Source of the DNA: Trichomonas vaginalis G3
Taxonomy: Eukaryota; Parabasalia; Trichomonadida; Trichomonadidae
Assembly (NCBI RefSeq): GCF_026262505.1
Contig: NC_067205.1
Coordinates: 25,611,693 to 25,675,692, forward strand
Reading direction: 5' to 3'
DNA length: 64,000 nt
Of this stretch, positions 41,063-51,527 are shown piece by piece. How positions within the stretch are numbered: position 1 is the first letter of the stretch; each line of letters begins with the position of its first letter. The notes under the pieces were generated by a model. The model worked only from the letters and a program-made list of their open reading frames with translations, did not search any database and was not told the DNA's origin. Made by a program: the position numbers and the translations under genes.

Positions 41063-43383
41063 ATGACGGCAACAAACAACAACAGCAACTATATCGTTTC
41101 TGATGAAAAAGTTATTGATTCATTAGTTGAGGAATTAGTTGTGGCAGAAACTAAAACCCTCAACGAAAGAATTGGTGAAAACAAGATTGATTTACATAAC
41201 TACCTCAAACACGATGGAGGAAGAGGAAGGAAAACTGGTATGGCTTTATTAGTAAATAAAATTTCAAATTTAACGATTATAGATGTTGATATCAATAAAT
41301 CATACAATGATGAACTTAAAGAAACAGTTAGAAAAGACATTTTATCAAAACTTTCGGATAAAGATGTTATCGTTAAAACCGCTTCAGGAGGTCTTCACAT
41401 TTATTGCAACACTAATTTCTTCTATGCAGTTTCGAACAGAATGATTAAATGTTATTCCTGCAATGATTATGATATCGATATCATGACTTCTATGGATGAT
41501 TCAAAGCGTTCTTTAGTAGTTATGGCTGATTCAAGAGTTCGCAAGAATGCAACAGAACCAATCAATACATACTCATTCATTCGTGGAAGTTATGATTCAA
41601 CATTAACCAGAACAGTGAATGATATATTAAATGATTTGAATATTAAGGTAAGAGTTGAACAGACGAATGAAGAAATAAAGAGTATAATGAATGAAAACAA
41701 AGATGTAAACATTGACGATAAACTTGCCAGAGCATAGTTGATGGCATCTGTGATTTTGAAGTACATAATGACGGTGGAAACATGAATTGAAAAAGAAGTT
41801 ACATTATTCACACTGTTTCAAGCTATTAATTCGTTACCTAATCATTTAATTAATGAAGCCTACGATAACGTTTATAACTTCTGCAGTTTAACAGAAAATG
41901 CAAAAAGTAATTTTGAAAAAGCACGTGGTAGATATGCACATTTAATGACTTCTCCATTGTTTTGGTGAAGATTCTAAAACTATATCAAAAGGAATATTAT
42001 GATGAATATGTTTTACCTTTATTACGTAAGCCAAAAATAACATTTGATATCAAACTTGATGACTCGTTTTTGATAACAGATATTAGACGCAAGGCTGAAA
42101 ATCATCAGTATAAAAACAGTTCTGAAGTAATTGAGGATTTATCACGTGTAATCCGTTTTGTAGATTGTGGAAACAAATATTTCATTCAAAAGGACTATAA
42201 TATCCACAACAAAATGAATCAAATATCATTCGTTCTTCAATCAAACATGAAAGAGTCACTTAAAATGATTAAATTATTTAAAGAAGAAGGTAAAACAATA
42301 ACAGCATGGGATGTACTATTAAATCAATTATCCTCATTAACCGTTAAGGGTGTTTGCTTTAAATCTGATTCCCCAGATGTTTTCTCAACGTTTCAAGGTT
42401 ATAAATACAACATTCTCGAAAAGCTTGATTACTCAAAAATTGAGATGTTTATGAATTTCATTAAAGAAGCCATTTGTGATAATAACGATGAAGTGTATAA
42501 ATACCTTCTCGGCTGGATTGCATCAATGATTCAACATCCTGGAATCAAGAATGAAACAGCAATTATTTTGAAAGGACTTCAGGGAACAGGTAAAAACAGA
42601 TTTACAGACATTATTTCTGAACTTCTCGCTGGTTATTCATGTAAAAACATTACCGAAATAGGTGAGTTAACGGGTAATTTCAATTCAGTAGTTGAGAATA
42701 AAATGTTTCTTGTACTTAATGAACTCAAGAATGTAGGTGAAGACAGACTCGCAAACTTCAACGCTTTGAAATCAATTATAACGGATAATGAGATTAGAAT
42801 TAATGAAAAGAATCAACCCAGAAGAACTGCTCAGAACGTTGCAAACTTCATTTTCGTAACTAACAACGTCTACCCTGTCAAAATTGAAGTTGGAGACAGA
42901 AGATACGTAGTTTTAAGAGTTAATGGTAAATTTAAGGGTCAATTTGATTATTTCAAGAATTTAATGGATTCATGCACAAAGGAATTTTATGATAACCTTT
43001 TAACATATTTTATCAATTACGACCTTTCATCATTTAATGTACGAATCATTCCGATGACTGAAGCCAAACAAGATTTAATTGAATTATCAACAAATCCTTT
43101 AGATGTATGGATAAATACACATTATGATGAATTGTGTGCAGGTATGACGTGTGAAAATGCTCTATTCTGCAAACCATCAGACATGAAAGACAAGAATTTC
43201 CAAATGAGTATTAAGGATAAATGTGATAGGAAACATAGAAGAATAGACGGTAAACAAACATGGTGTTATGTTTTGAAAGAAGAAATGAAAGGATTATATA
43301 AACAGGTTGAACCAAACGATAATGAGGATTCATTTACTGATGATGAAATACCTGTAAATGAAGCTTTATTAAGTATGATTTGA
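41063..43383 (+). pseudogene. Archaeo-eukaryotic primase fused to SF3 helicase, frameshifted
   Basis: The N-terminal part (41063-41737) shows the archaeo-eukaryotic primase motifs IIDVDINKS (catalytic DxD), SGGLHIY (SxH) and DYDIDIM. The C-terminal part (41962-43383) is a superfamily 3 helicase: Walker A GLQGTGKNRF at about 42574, Walker B MFLVLNELKN, sensor FIFVTNNVYPVKIEVGDRRY and the D5-like C-terminal segment. The 225 bases between keep coding potential in other frames (IVDGICDFEVHNDGG; then AYDNVYNFCSLTENAKSNFE), so a single protein of about 770 residues was broken by several small shifts and one stop. The architecture equals the D5-like primase-helicases of NCLDVs, virophages and some plasmids. 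It is not part of the usual Polinton core, which primes from protein. It may drive replication from the flanking repeats. Confidence 0.88.
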
Positions 43384-43401
43384 ATTTATTTTTGCATTAA
43401 T

Positions 43402-43752
43402 CCTCCCGTGATGTTGTCAAAATGTCATGTTGTCAACATTTTTAAAAGAAGTTAATTGACCTGGTAGCACATGGTAACATGGTAGCACCTTCAGTTCTTC
43501 AAAAATAATTCATAAATACCTTCCTCCCGTGATGTTGTCAAAATGTCATGTTGTCTCATTTTTTCAGAGAAGTTAATTGACCTGGTAGCACATGGTAACA
43601 TGGTAGCACCTTCAGTTCTTCAAAAATAATTCATAAATACCTTCCACCCGTGATGTTGTCAAAATGTCATGTTGTCAACATTTTTAAAAGAAGTTAATTG
43701 ACCTGGTAGCACATGGTAACATGGTAGCACCTTCAGTTCTTCAAAAATAATT
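43402..43752 (-). repeat. Inverted tandem array, three units, right of primase-helicase
   Basis: Three copies of the 120-bp unit of 39949-40994 in the opposite orientation, the first and last incomplete. They begin CCTCCCGTGATGTTGTC and include TGGTAGCACATGGTAACATG. Two of the three have a variant centre (GTTGTCAACATTTTTAAAAG) not found in the left array, while the middle one matches the left units. With the left array they bracket the primase-helicase gene symmetrically. Confidence 0.95.
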
Positions 43753-43826
43753 AATTATTGAATAACCTAAAAACATTAACGTAAACATATATTTTTGGTC
43801 GTTTATGATAAAAATAAATGGTTCAT

Positions 43827-44491
43827 TTACTCACAATATTTTTGTACAAAACGACTCCAAACTTTTAACTTCTTTTCTGCAGTTTCTAATGCTATCTTAG
43901 CGAGTTCATATTCTCTAAATTCTCTCTTTAAATCTTCTTGTTCCCATTGGTCTAGTTCGTATGGAGAATCTCTACAACCATAACATATCTCACGTTCGTG
44001 TTCTAATTGTTTTTCACACATTTTTCTAACTTCTTCTTCAAACAAATGTTTAGCATTCTCTACTGTATCTTCGAGTTCATCTTCATCTAATTTCTCATGA
44101 ACTTTCTTGTCTATGGAGTCCATAATATCTTTGACATAAAATGCATACTTTACAGAGCACCATTCAGCAACAAAATGAACGAGGTCAGGATGTATGTAAA
44201 TACCTTTGAATTCATTTATAACACCCTTAGTAAGCTCATAAAATGCTTGTTTGAGGTTGAGCCACTTTTGGCTCGACCGTATTCATTCATCCAAAACTCA
44301 ATAATTTCCTGCATTTTAGTACTATTGAGAAATCTGTTTAAATGGTTTAACCTTCCCACTTCTCTTGTCATCTTTGTTGCATTAATGTAACCATCCTTGT
44401 CTCTACGTAAGACTTCAATACCATTATAAGTGCCTTTTGTGAATGTTTCACCATTAGATTTGTTCGTGAACGTCTGTGCTTCGACTGACAT
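43827..44491 (-). pseudogene. KilA-N domain protein, one frameshift
   Basis: The start MSVEAQTFTNKSNG is preferred over an ATG six codons upstream, because family members begin close to the domain. Residues 20-60 carry the KilA-N core, with YNGIEVLRRDKDGYINATKM followed by LNHLNRFLNSTKM. After GRAKSGST the frame must shift by one base near 44273 to continue NLKQAFYELTKG, then IYIHPDLVHFVAEWCS and VKDIMDSIDKK, reaching the open C-terminal coiled part that ends VQKYCE at 43827. Total length about 222 residues. KilA-N is a DNA-binding domain of phages and large DNA viruses, found also in Polintons of trichomonads. Its role is likely regulatory. A single indel makes it a recent pseudogene or an assembly error. 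Confidence 0.82.
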
Positions 44492-44600
44492 TTCTGTTCT
44501 TACATACAAAATAAAAAAATAAAAATAAATAAAGTTGAGGTGAAGAGGTGAGATCTCACCTGTTTTTTATGATAGTAGTGAAATAAAATTTTGTTATTAG

Positions 44601-44783
44601 TTATTTTATCATCATTTTATTAAGTTCATCTTTAGTTAATAATTTGAATGGATTCACTAATGTTCCACCTTGAGTCACAACACCTGCCCCGACTAATTGT
44701 GAAGAACCTGGGATAAGTACTCCATGAAATGATTTCATTGGTATCATTAATTTAGAAATAGTTGGCTTAATTAATTTTGTCAT
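44601..44783 (-). CDS. Small Polinton protein, 60 residues
   Basis: A short basic, hydrophobic protein (MTKLIKPTISKLMIPMKSFH) with GSSQLVGAGVVTQGG in the centre. The upstream TTTTTATTTTAGTATAA-ATG matches the start motif of other element genes. Its size and glycine/valine-rich core recall small virion peptides. No family was recognised. Confidence 0.45.
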   Translation of the reverse strand: MTKLIKPTISKLMIPMKSFHGVLIPGSSQLVGAGVVTQGGTLVNPFKLLTKDELNKMMIK

Positions 44784-45823
44784 TTATACTAAAATAAAAA
44801 TTTAAATTATGCCGTTCGCTCTTTTGGAGCTCAGGACTTTCAGTCCGTTCTAAAGTTTGTTTCACAAACATTGAGCGTTCATTGAACTCTATACCATGCG
44901 AATACAGTCATAAATGGTGGCATGTATTCTTTACTTTGTCCCGTTGTTTGTGTATATCCTGAAACGAAATGTGTATGGTTTCCTTCTCCCTGAGTGTCAC
45001 TCCAGTAACAATTTATAGCAAACTTAACGTCGTCTTTAACATCATATCCTTTACCTTTTGTCATTCCTGACCAATCACAATATCTATGCTTATGCCAACC
45101 CGCTTGAGATGTACTTAAATCTATGTAGTGACTGTGTGCAGGTAAATTTTCACCTGAAATCGTTTTACTTTCCCCTGTTTCCTTTGAAGAGTTTGCACAA
45201 TACAAAAACCTGTCAACTATTTGTTCCCATGCACCAACACCAAACATTACTTGAGGACCTCTTGCATCCATAGATGTATAAATAGAACCTACTGGGTTCA
45301 TTAAATCAAACATATGAGATATTATAGGATTGTCTCTTTTGAACTTAAAATATAGTGCAACTATTTCAGGTTTCTTCTGGTTTGTGTTAGAATATTTTTT
45401 ATAATATAATCTTATGTTTTCAGGGTAGGTAAAATCTTGACTATAATATTTATTTCTGTCATCTGTATAATAATATACTATTCTCGTTTTTTCTATTGCA
45501 TTATATCTTTTATATCTATAATAATCTAAATATAATGTTAGCTTTTGTTCATCTACACGTGGTGTTCTGTCGTCATCTCCATAGTCATAATAATATGGTG
45601 CTGGAGCTGGGTCAGGCAATGTCATATCTACCATTTCATAAACTCTTAAATATTTCTTTTGTTCGTCTCCATATAAGTTTAAGTAGCAGTTGTTGTCTAA
45701 TGGAACTTTAACTTGTGTACCATCATTCTTTTTATAGCTTACATACATTTCATTGTTATTTTTCGGAATGAGTTTACACCGTGCACCATTTTTTAAGGAG
45801 TGTACAAACTGCCATCTAAAATA

Positions 45824-47126
45824 TAGGGTGTCCAAAGGTGCGTTTAGCACAGCGCTCTATATGAGACTATTAAAGGAGATATATGCTGATTATAAATATA
45901 TAATAAAAAATATGAATTTATGTATATGATGAGTAAGTTGTATTTTGGCGCCATGCCGGGATATAAAATGAATTTTGAGACAAGAGGCGGTTTCGCGGGA
46001 AATTTTGGCGTTTTTTTTTCATTTTTTTAATGAATCATAAAGAAAACATCCTCGCTCTTGCAAAAAAATGCAAAGACTGTAAAAAAATCTACGAGACATT
46101 GGTAAAATGCTTCGGTATGGATGCTCCTAGCTATTCCACTGTAACGTATCATGTTAGGATGTATCACTTCATGAACAAAAAGGCGCCCATCATAAAAATT
46201 GACAAAAAATCGCCGGATCAAAGAAAAATCAAAGCGATTCTTCAAGCGCTAGATGAAGACCCAAGAGCATCACTCAGAAGGATAGAGGAGATGACAAAGA
46301 TACCACGTACAACAGTCAGTTATTATCTGCACAATTATTTGAACTACAAACTAGCGTATACACGTTGGGTTCCGCACAACCTTAATTCAGTTCAAAAAAA
46401 ATCTAGAGTCCAATCTTCGAAAGAGCTCCTCTCTATATTGGGTGCGTACCAATCCAAGAAGTTTCGCTTTTTAGTAACAGGGGACGAGTCTTGGTTTCAA
46501 TATGCAACAGAAGCCAAAATCATGTGGATCCCGAAGGATGAAAATCCGCAAACATTCCCGAAGAAAAAAATTGACACACCAATGATGATGTTGTCGGTTT
46601 TTTGGGGCGTGAATGGCATCATCGCAATTGATATTCTTCAAAAACCTAATACGATGAATGCTCAGTATCTAATTGACAATGTTCTTACTCAAATTATCAA
46701 TTCTGATGAGTTTGAGAAATCCAAACAACAAAAACAAAAGTTTGCAATTCATTTTGATAATTCAAGAGTTCACAAAAGTCATAAGGTAATGAATTACTTG
46801 GTGGAAAACAATGTCAAAGTTGTTCCAAACCCAATTTATTCACCTGATATTGCACCCTCTGACTTTTATTTATTCGGCACGCTAAAAAAGAGAGCTGAAG
46901 GACGCGAATTCGCGAGTCCAGATGATCTTGAAAATTTTGTAAGAGAGCAATTTGAGCAATTTTCTCATGATGATTTAAAGCGTGTCTTTCAAGCCTGGAT
47001 CGATCGCTGCGAACGCGTGATTGAATCCAATGGTGATTATATTTAAATAAACTTTATATATATGTAACTTGTTTATTTCTATTCGCAGTATTCAGGTTTG
47101 TGCTAAACACACCTTTGGACACCCTA
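45824..47126 (+). mobile_element. Tvmar1-type mariner transposon, apparently intact
   Basis: The element is 1303 bp, with 28-bp inverted ends starting TAGGGTGTCCAAAGGTG at both sides and differing at one position (GCGTTT against GTGTTT). It is flanked by TA on each side (45822-45823 and 47127-47128), the mariner target. It encodes one full transposase. Length, ends and transposase fit the Tvmar1 family described in T. vaginalis. It lies in the opposite orientation to the fibre gene it interrupts. Confidence 0.95.
46030..47046 (+). CDS. Mariner transposase, DD34D
   Basis: A full 338-residue transposase. Residues 1-110 hold two helix-turn-helix parts (SLRRIEEMTKIPRTTVSYYL). WVPHNL (about 117) is the mariner linker motif. 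The three catalytic aspartates are in VTGDESWF, AIHFDNSRVHKS and SPDIAPSDFYLFG; the last two have 34 residues between them, the D,D34D form of the mariner family. There is no stop or shift, so it could be active. It catalyses cut-and-paste movement at TA sites. The 83 bases after the stop hold the right terminal repeat. Confidence 0.96.
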   Translation: MNHKENILALAKKCKDCKKIYETLVKCFGMDAPSYSTVTYHVRMYHFMNKKAPIIKIDKKSPDQRKIKAILQALDEDPRASLRRIEEMTKIPRTTVSYYLHNYLNYKLAYTRWVPHNLNSVQKKSRVQSSKELLSILGAYQSKKFRFLVTGDESWFQYATEAKIMWIPKDENPQTFPKKKIDTPMMMLSVFWGVNGIIAIDILQKPNTMNAQYLIDNVLTQIINSDEFEKSKQQKQKFAIHFDNSRVHKSHKVMNYLVENNVKVVPNPIYSPDIAPSDFYLFGTLKKRAEGREFASPDDLENFVREQFEQFSHDDLKRVFQAWIDRCERVIESNGDYI

Positions 47127-47836
47127 TATTTATTTTCTTCATTGACAGAAAAGTCACCAACAATAGTTTCAATATTTTTTGTTCCTATCAAACTTTGGTA
47201 TATTTCGTTAACATATGTTTTATCCGCCTTCTTCTCTAACTCATCGTTAACATATGTTTTATCCGCTTTAAGGTCTAAACATCCTGAAACCCATCCTGTA
47301 TCAGCTTTAACTTTAAAAGTCTCAAATGTCCATTCATAATACCGTTCAACCTTTTCTTTAATTTCATTATCTTTTTCATCAACATAAACCAAATTTGCCT
47401 TCTTCTCTAACTCACTATCCACATATGTTTTATCCGCCTTCTTCATTATGTCGTTTAGGAAACCTTCTATGAATTCCTCATTTAAATTAAATCTTCCAAT
47501 CTTCAAAACTTTAGGAAATGCATTTAATGCGTAATATTTCTGTTCTTCTGGTGGAATTGATGTTATATCATCCGTTATTCCTTTAATTTTTGAATTCATA
47601 AATAAAATTTCTTTTATATTTGATATCACTGCACCACCTTTGCAAACGAATTCGAAATGGTCATTTTTCAATACTATCTCCAAATCTCCATATTTCAACC
47701 TTTGCGTTTGTTCTGCCATCTTTGAATTATATGCATATATGGCGTATGTAATGGTCTGAAGGACCTGGGTGCTTTGCGCCTTAAGTTGCTGCGGTTGCTG
47801 TTGTTTAATCATTTATTATGATTTAAAAATAAATAT

Positions 47837-48543
47837 TTAATCCGTTATCTCATCAGCTATTTTTTCTATTTGAAATTGCCATAATATTTCATTCATAAAT
47901 TCTAAATCACAATCAAATAGGTCAGTTATTCTAAATTTAATATTGATAAATCTTTTGAATGAAGAAAAATGAATTCCCGGATAATTGAAACGGATATGAT
48001 AAAGAAAATGTGTTTAAGTTGATGGATAAAATGTTTTGTATTGATGGGTAAGAGTTAGGGTCTAATGTTTGATGTGAAAATCTCATTGGGGTATTAACTT
48101 TATCACATTTGATTAAAATGAAATTGGAACCAGTGTCAGAATACAAAACATCCCCAACATCTTTTTCAAAATTTAATATCCCCAACAATGAACGAAGATG
48201 AGGAGTACAAAATTTAATTTTCAGCGGGAATTTAATAAGGTTATTTATTTCATCAAGTTCAAAAAGTTTATCAGGTTTTGATTTAAAATTTTCTTCATAC
48301 CATACGATAAATGATTCATTTAAATAACTTAAAATCGTGTTAATATCCCATTTCGCTATCACATTATTTATATACATATCATACGTTTTTCATGGTCATC
48401 TTTAATAAATGATATATAATCTGAAGGGTCTAAAAGATGGGATTAAATTTACCACTCACAGAAACGAGAGTAACATTATAAATTCCGCTAACTGTTAAAT
48501 TTAATTCACAGTTATTATTCGAAATAATATTGATAATTGACAT
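47837..48543 (-). pseudogene. Unknown Polinton protein, frameshifted
   Basis: The gene can be followed from MSIINIISNNNCELN at 48543 through NVTLVSVSGKFNPI, then after a shift LDPSDYISFIKDDHEKR, then an open middle (NNVIAKWDINTILSYLNESF to FIQKIYQY, 48377-47937) and, after another shift, FRITDLFDCDLEFMNEIL to DEITD at 47837. About 235 residues if joined. The alternation of hydrophobic residues in the first part suggests beta-strands. By position among virion genes it may be structural. No family was recognised. It shares a 19-base spacer with the divergent gene at 48563, and both have the same length class. Confidence 0.5.
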
Positions 48544-48562
48544 TTTTATTACGATTAAAAAT

Positions 48563-49042
48563 ATGGTAAAGCGTTATTTTCCAGTGATAAATAAAACTAG
48601 AATAAGATTACCTCAAGAATTCATAAATTCAACGAATAAGAAATTCATTCATGTTATAAATTTTAGTGTTTTCAGAAAATATGAGTCAATGTCATATTCA
48701 TCAACAGGTTATATTTCACTTCATTCAAATTTAGTTCAATCAAACCCATATAATGACCATTTCATCAGATTTTCAGATGGTATTAAAAATGTAATTGATA
48801 GATTAAAATATGAACAGATTGACAATATCGAATTTTTGGAATTTTGGTTTAAATATCCCGATGGAAAAAAGATTGAAGTTAAAGATAAAGCTGATACTAT
48901 AACAAAAACAATTACAATGACCGATCCGGATAGTGGGGAACAAAAAGAAATAAAACAAACGATAGAAACTGGTGAAAGATCAATTATTATTGATTATGAT
49001 TCAAAGGATTATTATTCGATAATGTTAATGCTTGAATATTAA
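48563..49042 (+). CDS. Beta-rich Polinton protein, minor virion protein candidate
   Basis: A 159-residue protein starting at MVKRYFPVINKTRIRLPQEF. It has alternating hydrophobic strands (KFIHVINFSVFRKY, YISLHSNLVQSN, FLEFWFKYPDGKKIEV) and no enzyme motif. A small jelly-roll or capsid-cement protein would fit the pattern, but this is inference. It reads against its neighbours on the plus strand. The start is set by the ATG at 48563, since the longer frame would need TTG. Its stop overlaps the stop of the converging gene at 49039 by three bases. Confidence 0.55.
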   Translation: MVKRYFPVINKTRIRLPQEFINSTNKKFIHVINFSVFRKYESMSYSSTGYISLHSNLVQSNPYNDHFIRFSDGIKNVIDRLKYEQIDNIEFLEFWFKYPDGKKIEVKDKADTITKTITMTDPDSGEQKEIKQTIETGERSIIIDYDSKDYYSIMLMLEY

Positions 49043-49710
49043 ATAGCCTTAACAAAGAATTTTTCAAGTGATATTTTATATTCATCAACTATTTTATTAT
49101 AAATATTATTATATGTTAAATGAAGTTCAGTTGTTGTTCCATTCTTTGTTATCTTAATTGTGCTAATATCCTTTATAGGATTTATTTTTGCAACTATTCC
49201 ACAGCATGAAACCTCATCATCTATGAAAAATTGAATCTTAACGTCTGAATCTTGAACATCACAAAGAATGGCGATAATGTGAATTAATGATTCATAAGGT
49301 AAAATAATTAAACCGGATTGGTCAATTTAAATTTATTATTGAATCATAATTATTAATTATTATATCACGGTAAATTTTCATTAATTCAGAATTAATGTCT
49401 ATTTTATATGGGTTCTCGATGTTTGATGAAAGAGGTGGGGGTATGTTGGATAAGTGGGAATTTCAACAGGTTCTTTACCAGGTTCAGATAAAATGATTGG
49501 GTCTCCATTCTCATGGTTTTCTTCATTCTCCTCATTCTTCGGTAAGTCACGAGTTAATAAATTTGGTTGAGTTGCTGACCTTGTTAATTCAGGGCTAACA
49601 TTAACTTTAACATTTTGAATAATTCGTGATTTATCATCATTTACGTTATAACCAACCGTAATCTCTGCTTTTGCGTTAGTGTTCTTTTGACTAGTGAAAC
49701 GTCTTCTCAT
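49039..49710 (-). pseudogene. Candidate minor capsid (penton-type) protein, frameshifted
   Basis: A basic start (MRRRFTSQKNTNAKAEITVG) leads through NVKVNVSPELTRS and an acidic, proline-rich linker. The frame shifts near 49407 to ENPYKIDINSELMKIYRDII and again near 49325 to LIILPYESLIHIIAIL, ending KISLEKFFVKAI at 49039, about 220 residues in all. The last part is beta-rich (KDISTIKITKNGTTTELHLT) like a jelly-roll. Length and genomic place between the fibre-side genes and ATPase suggest the penton-type minor capsid protein, but no diagnostic motif was found. Confidence 0.45.
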
Positions 49711-49742
49711 TTATAATCGAATAAAAAAATATATTTAAACTT

Positions 49743-50637
49743 TTATTTTGCTGGAACTTTTGAATCTATTATTCCCTGTATTTGTTCATGAAGTTGATTT
49801 TTAGCTGTTCATCGAAATTAATAGACCGAATATATTCATTAATTGCATTCTTATAATCATCTGATTTCTCAAATTTTCTTTTATCTGATTCCTTAACTAA
49901 ATCATAAGTTAAACCTCGTTGCTGATATAATGGTTTCTTAATTAAATCTTTGAATGCTTGAGATAAAGCACCTGATGCAATTCTTGCTACTATAATTGGT
50001 TGGAATTGCTGTTTAAGTTCATCTTTAACATTTGCGAAAACTGGATCGAATAAAGCAACTTTAAAGAATTTCTTAGCTGAAATTTCAGGTCTAATATTTG
50101 CATATTGACCATCAAACTGGTTAGAATATCGTGGTAATCCATCCGGTCCCTCTTCAATAGCATTTAATTCTTCATTGAAATAAGAATATGGATTATGACG
50201 GTATGAATTAATTGGACCATTTTCACCTCTCCAATGTATTGTTTAACAGCTTTTCCATTTTCATCAAATTGCATAGGATAACGTTCATTATATACTTTAC
50301 GTTTAGGATAATCAGATATAGTTAATTTATAACCATTTATGACTTTAATATTACCTTGACCATCAGTAACGAAAACTTCATTTATACCATCGGGTTTTCC
50401 ATTTGGACCCGTAATGTCTGCTTCGTGTGCTTCCCAATTTGGACCATGACGTGGCATATGCTTGAGCTTCTGGTAATGTTAAAACGTTTCTCATTGTTTA
50501 ACATCTTTTTGAAGACCAGCAACAATATGAACTAATTCTTTCATTCCATCAGGAACTTTCATAGTTCTATTATATGCACCCCTTTTGTTTGTCCCTTGTT
50601 TTAATGGAACCTGTAGAAGATTTGCTATTTCTGTCAT
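49743..50637 (-). pseudogene. Conserved-looking Polinton virion protein, frameshifted
   Basis: Starts [20 protein letters not shown] at 50637. It continues through LTLPEAQAYA, RHGPNWEAHEADITGPNGKP, a stretch with DGINEVFVTDGQGNIKVING, then YPKRKVYNERYPMQFDENGK. After further shifts come YSNQFDGQYANIRPEISAKK, PVFANVKDELKQQFQPIIVA and LHEQIQGIIDSKVPAK at 49743. About 298 residues would result from joining the pieces; at least four shifts are needed (near 50490, 50455, 50215 and 49800). The DxTGPNGKPDGINEV pattern looks like a calcium-loop-like turn. Position beside ATPase and capsid genes suggests a virion part. No family could be named. Confidence 0.5.
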
Positions 50638-50677
50638 GTTTAATTATAAATAAAAAATAAAAATTAATTATAAAAAG

Positions 50678-51503
50678 TTAATCAAATTTAACACTTCCTT
50701 TATTTAAATCAACTATTATTTTCCATGTTCACCTAATTGCTGATATTGTGTGTAAAGTTCATTAATGCTCATTGGTAAATTCACTTGATAAAGCATAACG
50801 TTCAACTGTTGACGACTAAACCCACTGAAAATGAAAAGTGTTGATAGATTTGATTTAATGTTTGTGCTTAATGCTTTGAAATATTGAACAGCCATAAAGA
50901 ATGAACACTGAATGTGTCGACATTGAGTTAATAACTGATTAAAATATGATTTCTCATTTGTTATTAGTTTTGATTGCACTGCATCATCTAGAAAAATGAG
51001 TGAATGCAAAAATTCTCTATCAAAATTTGAAATAGAAAGTGTTTCAAATAATTCATCCCGTTGTTTATCAATAATTTTATCCTCTAATCCTTGCTTCTTG
51101 ATTGTATTATATAATTCTTTATACATTAAAAAGTTTTTTAAATAATCTTCTGCTTCTTCTTGTGATAAATAAATAATTGGAATTTTGATTAAATGCTTTA
51201 AAGATTCAAATGTATCATCTGAAGGAGAACCTGAACGGTTGATATAAATTAACACATGTGAATGGGGGAAGTGTTAGCAATAATGATAATTTGTTTTAAT
51301 ATCGTTAATGTTTTACCTTTATTTTGTTTACCAATTGCTGCAGTGATTGAATTTAAATAACATTCAGAATATGGAATTTTCATTAATTTTTCCTTAGATA
51401 GAGCATTTCTATTATCACTCAATGCTTCATTAATCATATCATCTACGTATGTATTATATACTCCTGCTAATTCTTCATAAGGGGTGGATGAATTTAAATT
51501 CAT
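50678..51503 (-). pseudogene. Packaging ATPase (FtsK/HerA-like), frameshifted
   Basis: The N-terminal piece (51503-51249) contains the P-loop AAIGKQNKGKTLTILKQI. The second piece (from about 51255 to 50716) contains the Walker B strand SLIFLDDAV and the downstream TQCRHIQCSFF segment with a conserved glutamine. The frame shifts by one base near 51255 and probably again near 50718, where the end would read IIVDLNKGSVKFD. Order and spacing are those of the A32/FtsK-HerA ATPases that pump DNA into capsids in Polintons, virophages and NCLDVs. It lies next to the major capsid gene as usual. The shift between Walker A and B disables it. Confidence 0.88.
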
Positions 51504-51527
51504 TTAATCAAAAATAAATTTATAATT

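Larger units (their letters stand above)
44879..47812 (-). pseudogene. Polinton fibre-like protein with collar domain, split by mariner
   Basis: The gene begins at 47812 (MIKQQQPQQLKAQSTQ) and ends at 44879 (FAWYRVQ). The 5' part runs to NEENKY at the mariner edge and the 3' part resumes with FRWQFVHSLKNG on the other side. Removing the mariner and one TA keeps the frame open, giving about 560 residues. The N-terminal half contains four repeats of the type KADKTYVDSELEKKA, a trimeric coiled-coil fibre shaft. The C-terminal half has NPVGSIYTSMDARGP, DRFLYCANS and ENLPAHSHYIDLS, the signature of phage tail-collar/short tail fibre domains. It is therefore a receptor-binding or spike candidate of the Polinton virion. 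The only defect seen is the transposon, so the break is recent. Confidence 0.85.

Noticed and set aside
45838-45850. Start of the 3' fibre fragment inside the mariner end
   Set aside because: The first codons come from the mariner terminal repeat and begin with GTG. They are not a true start.
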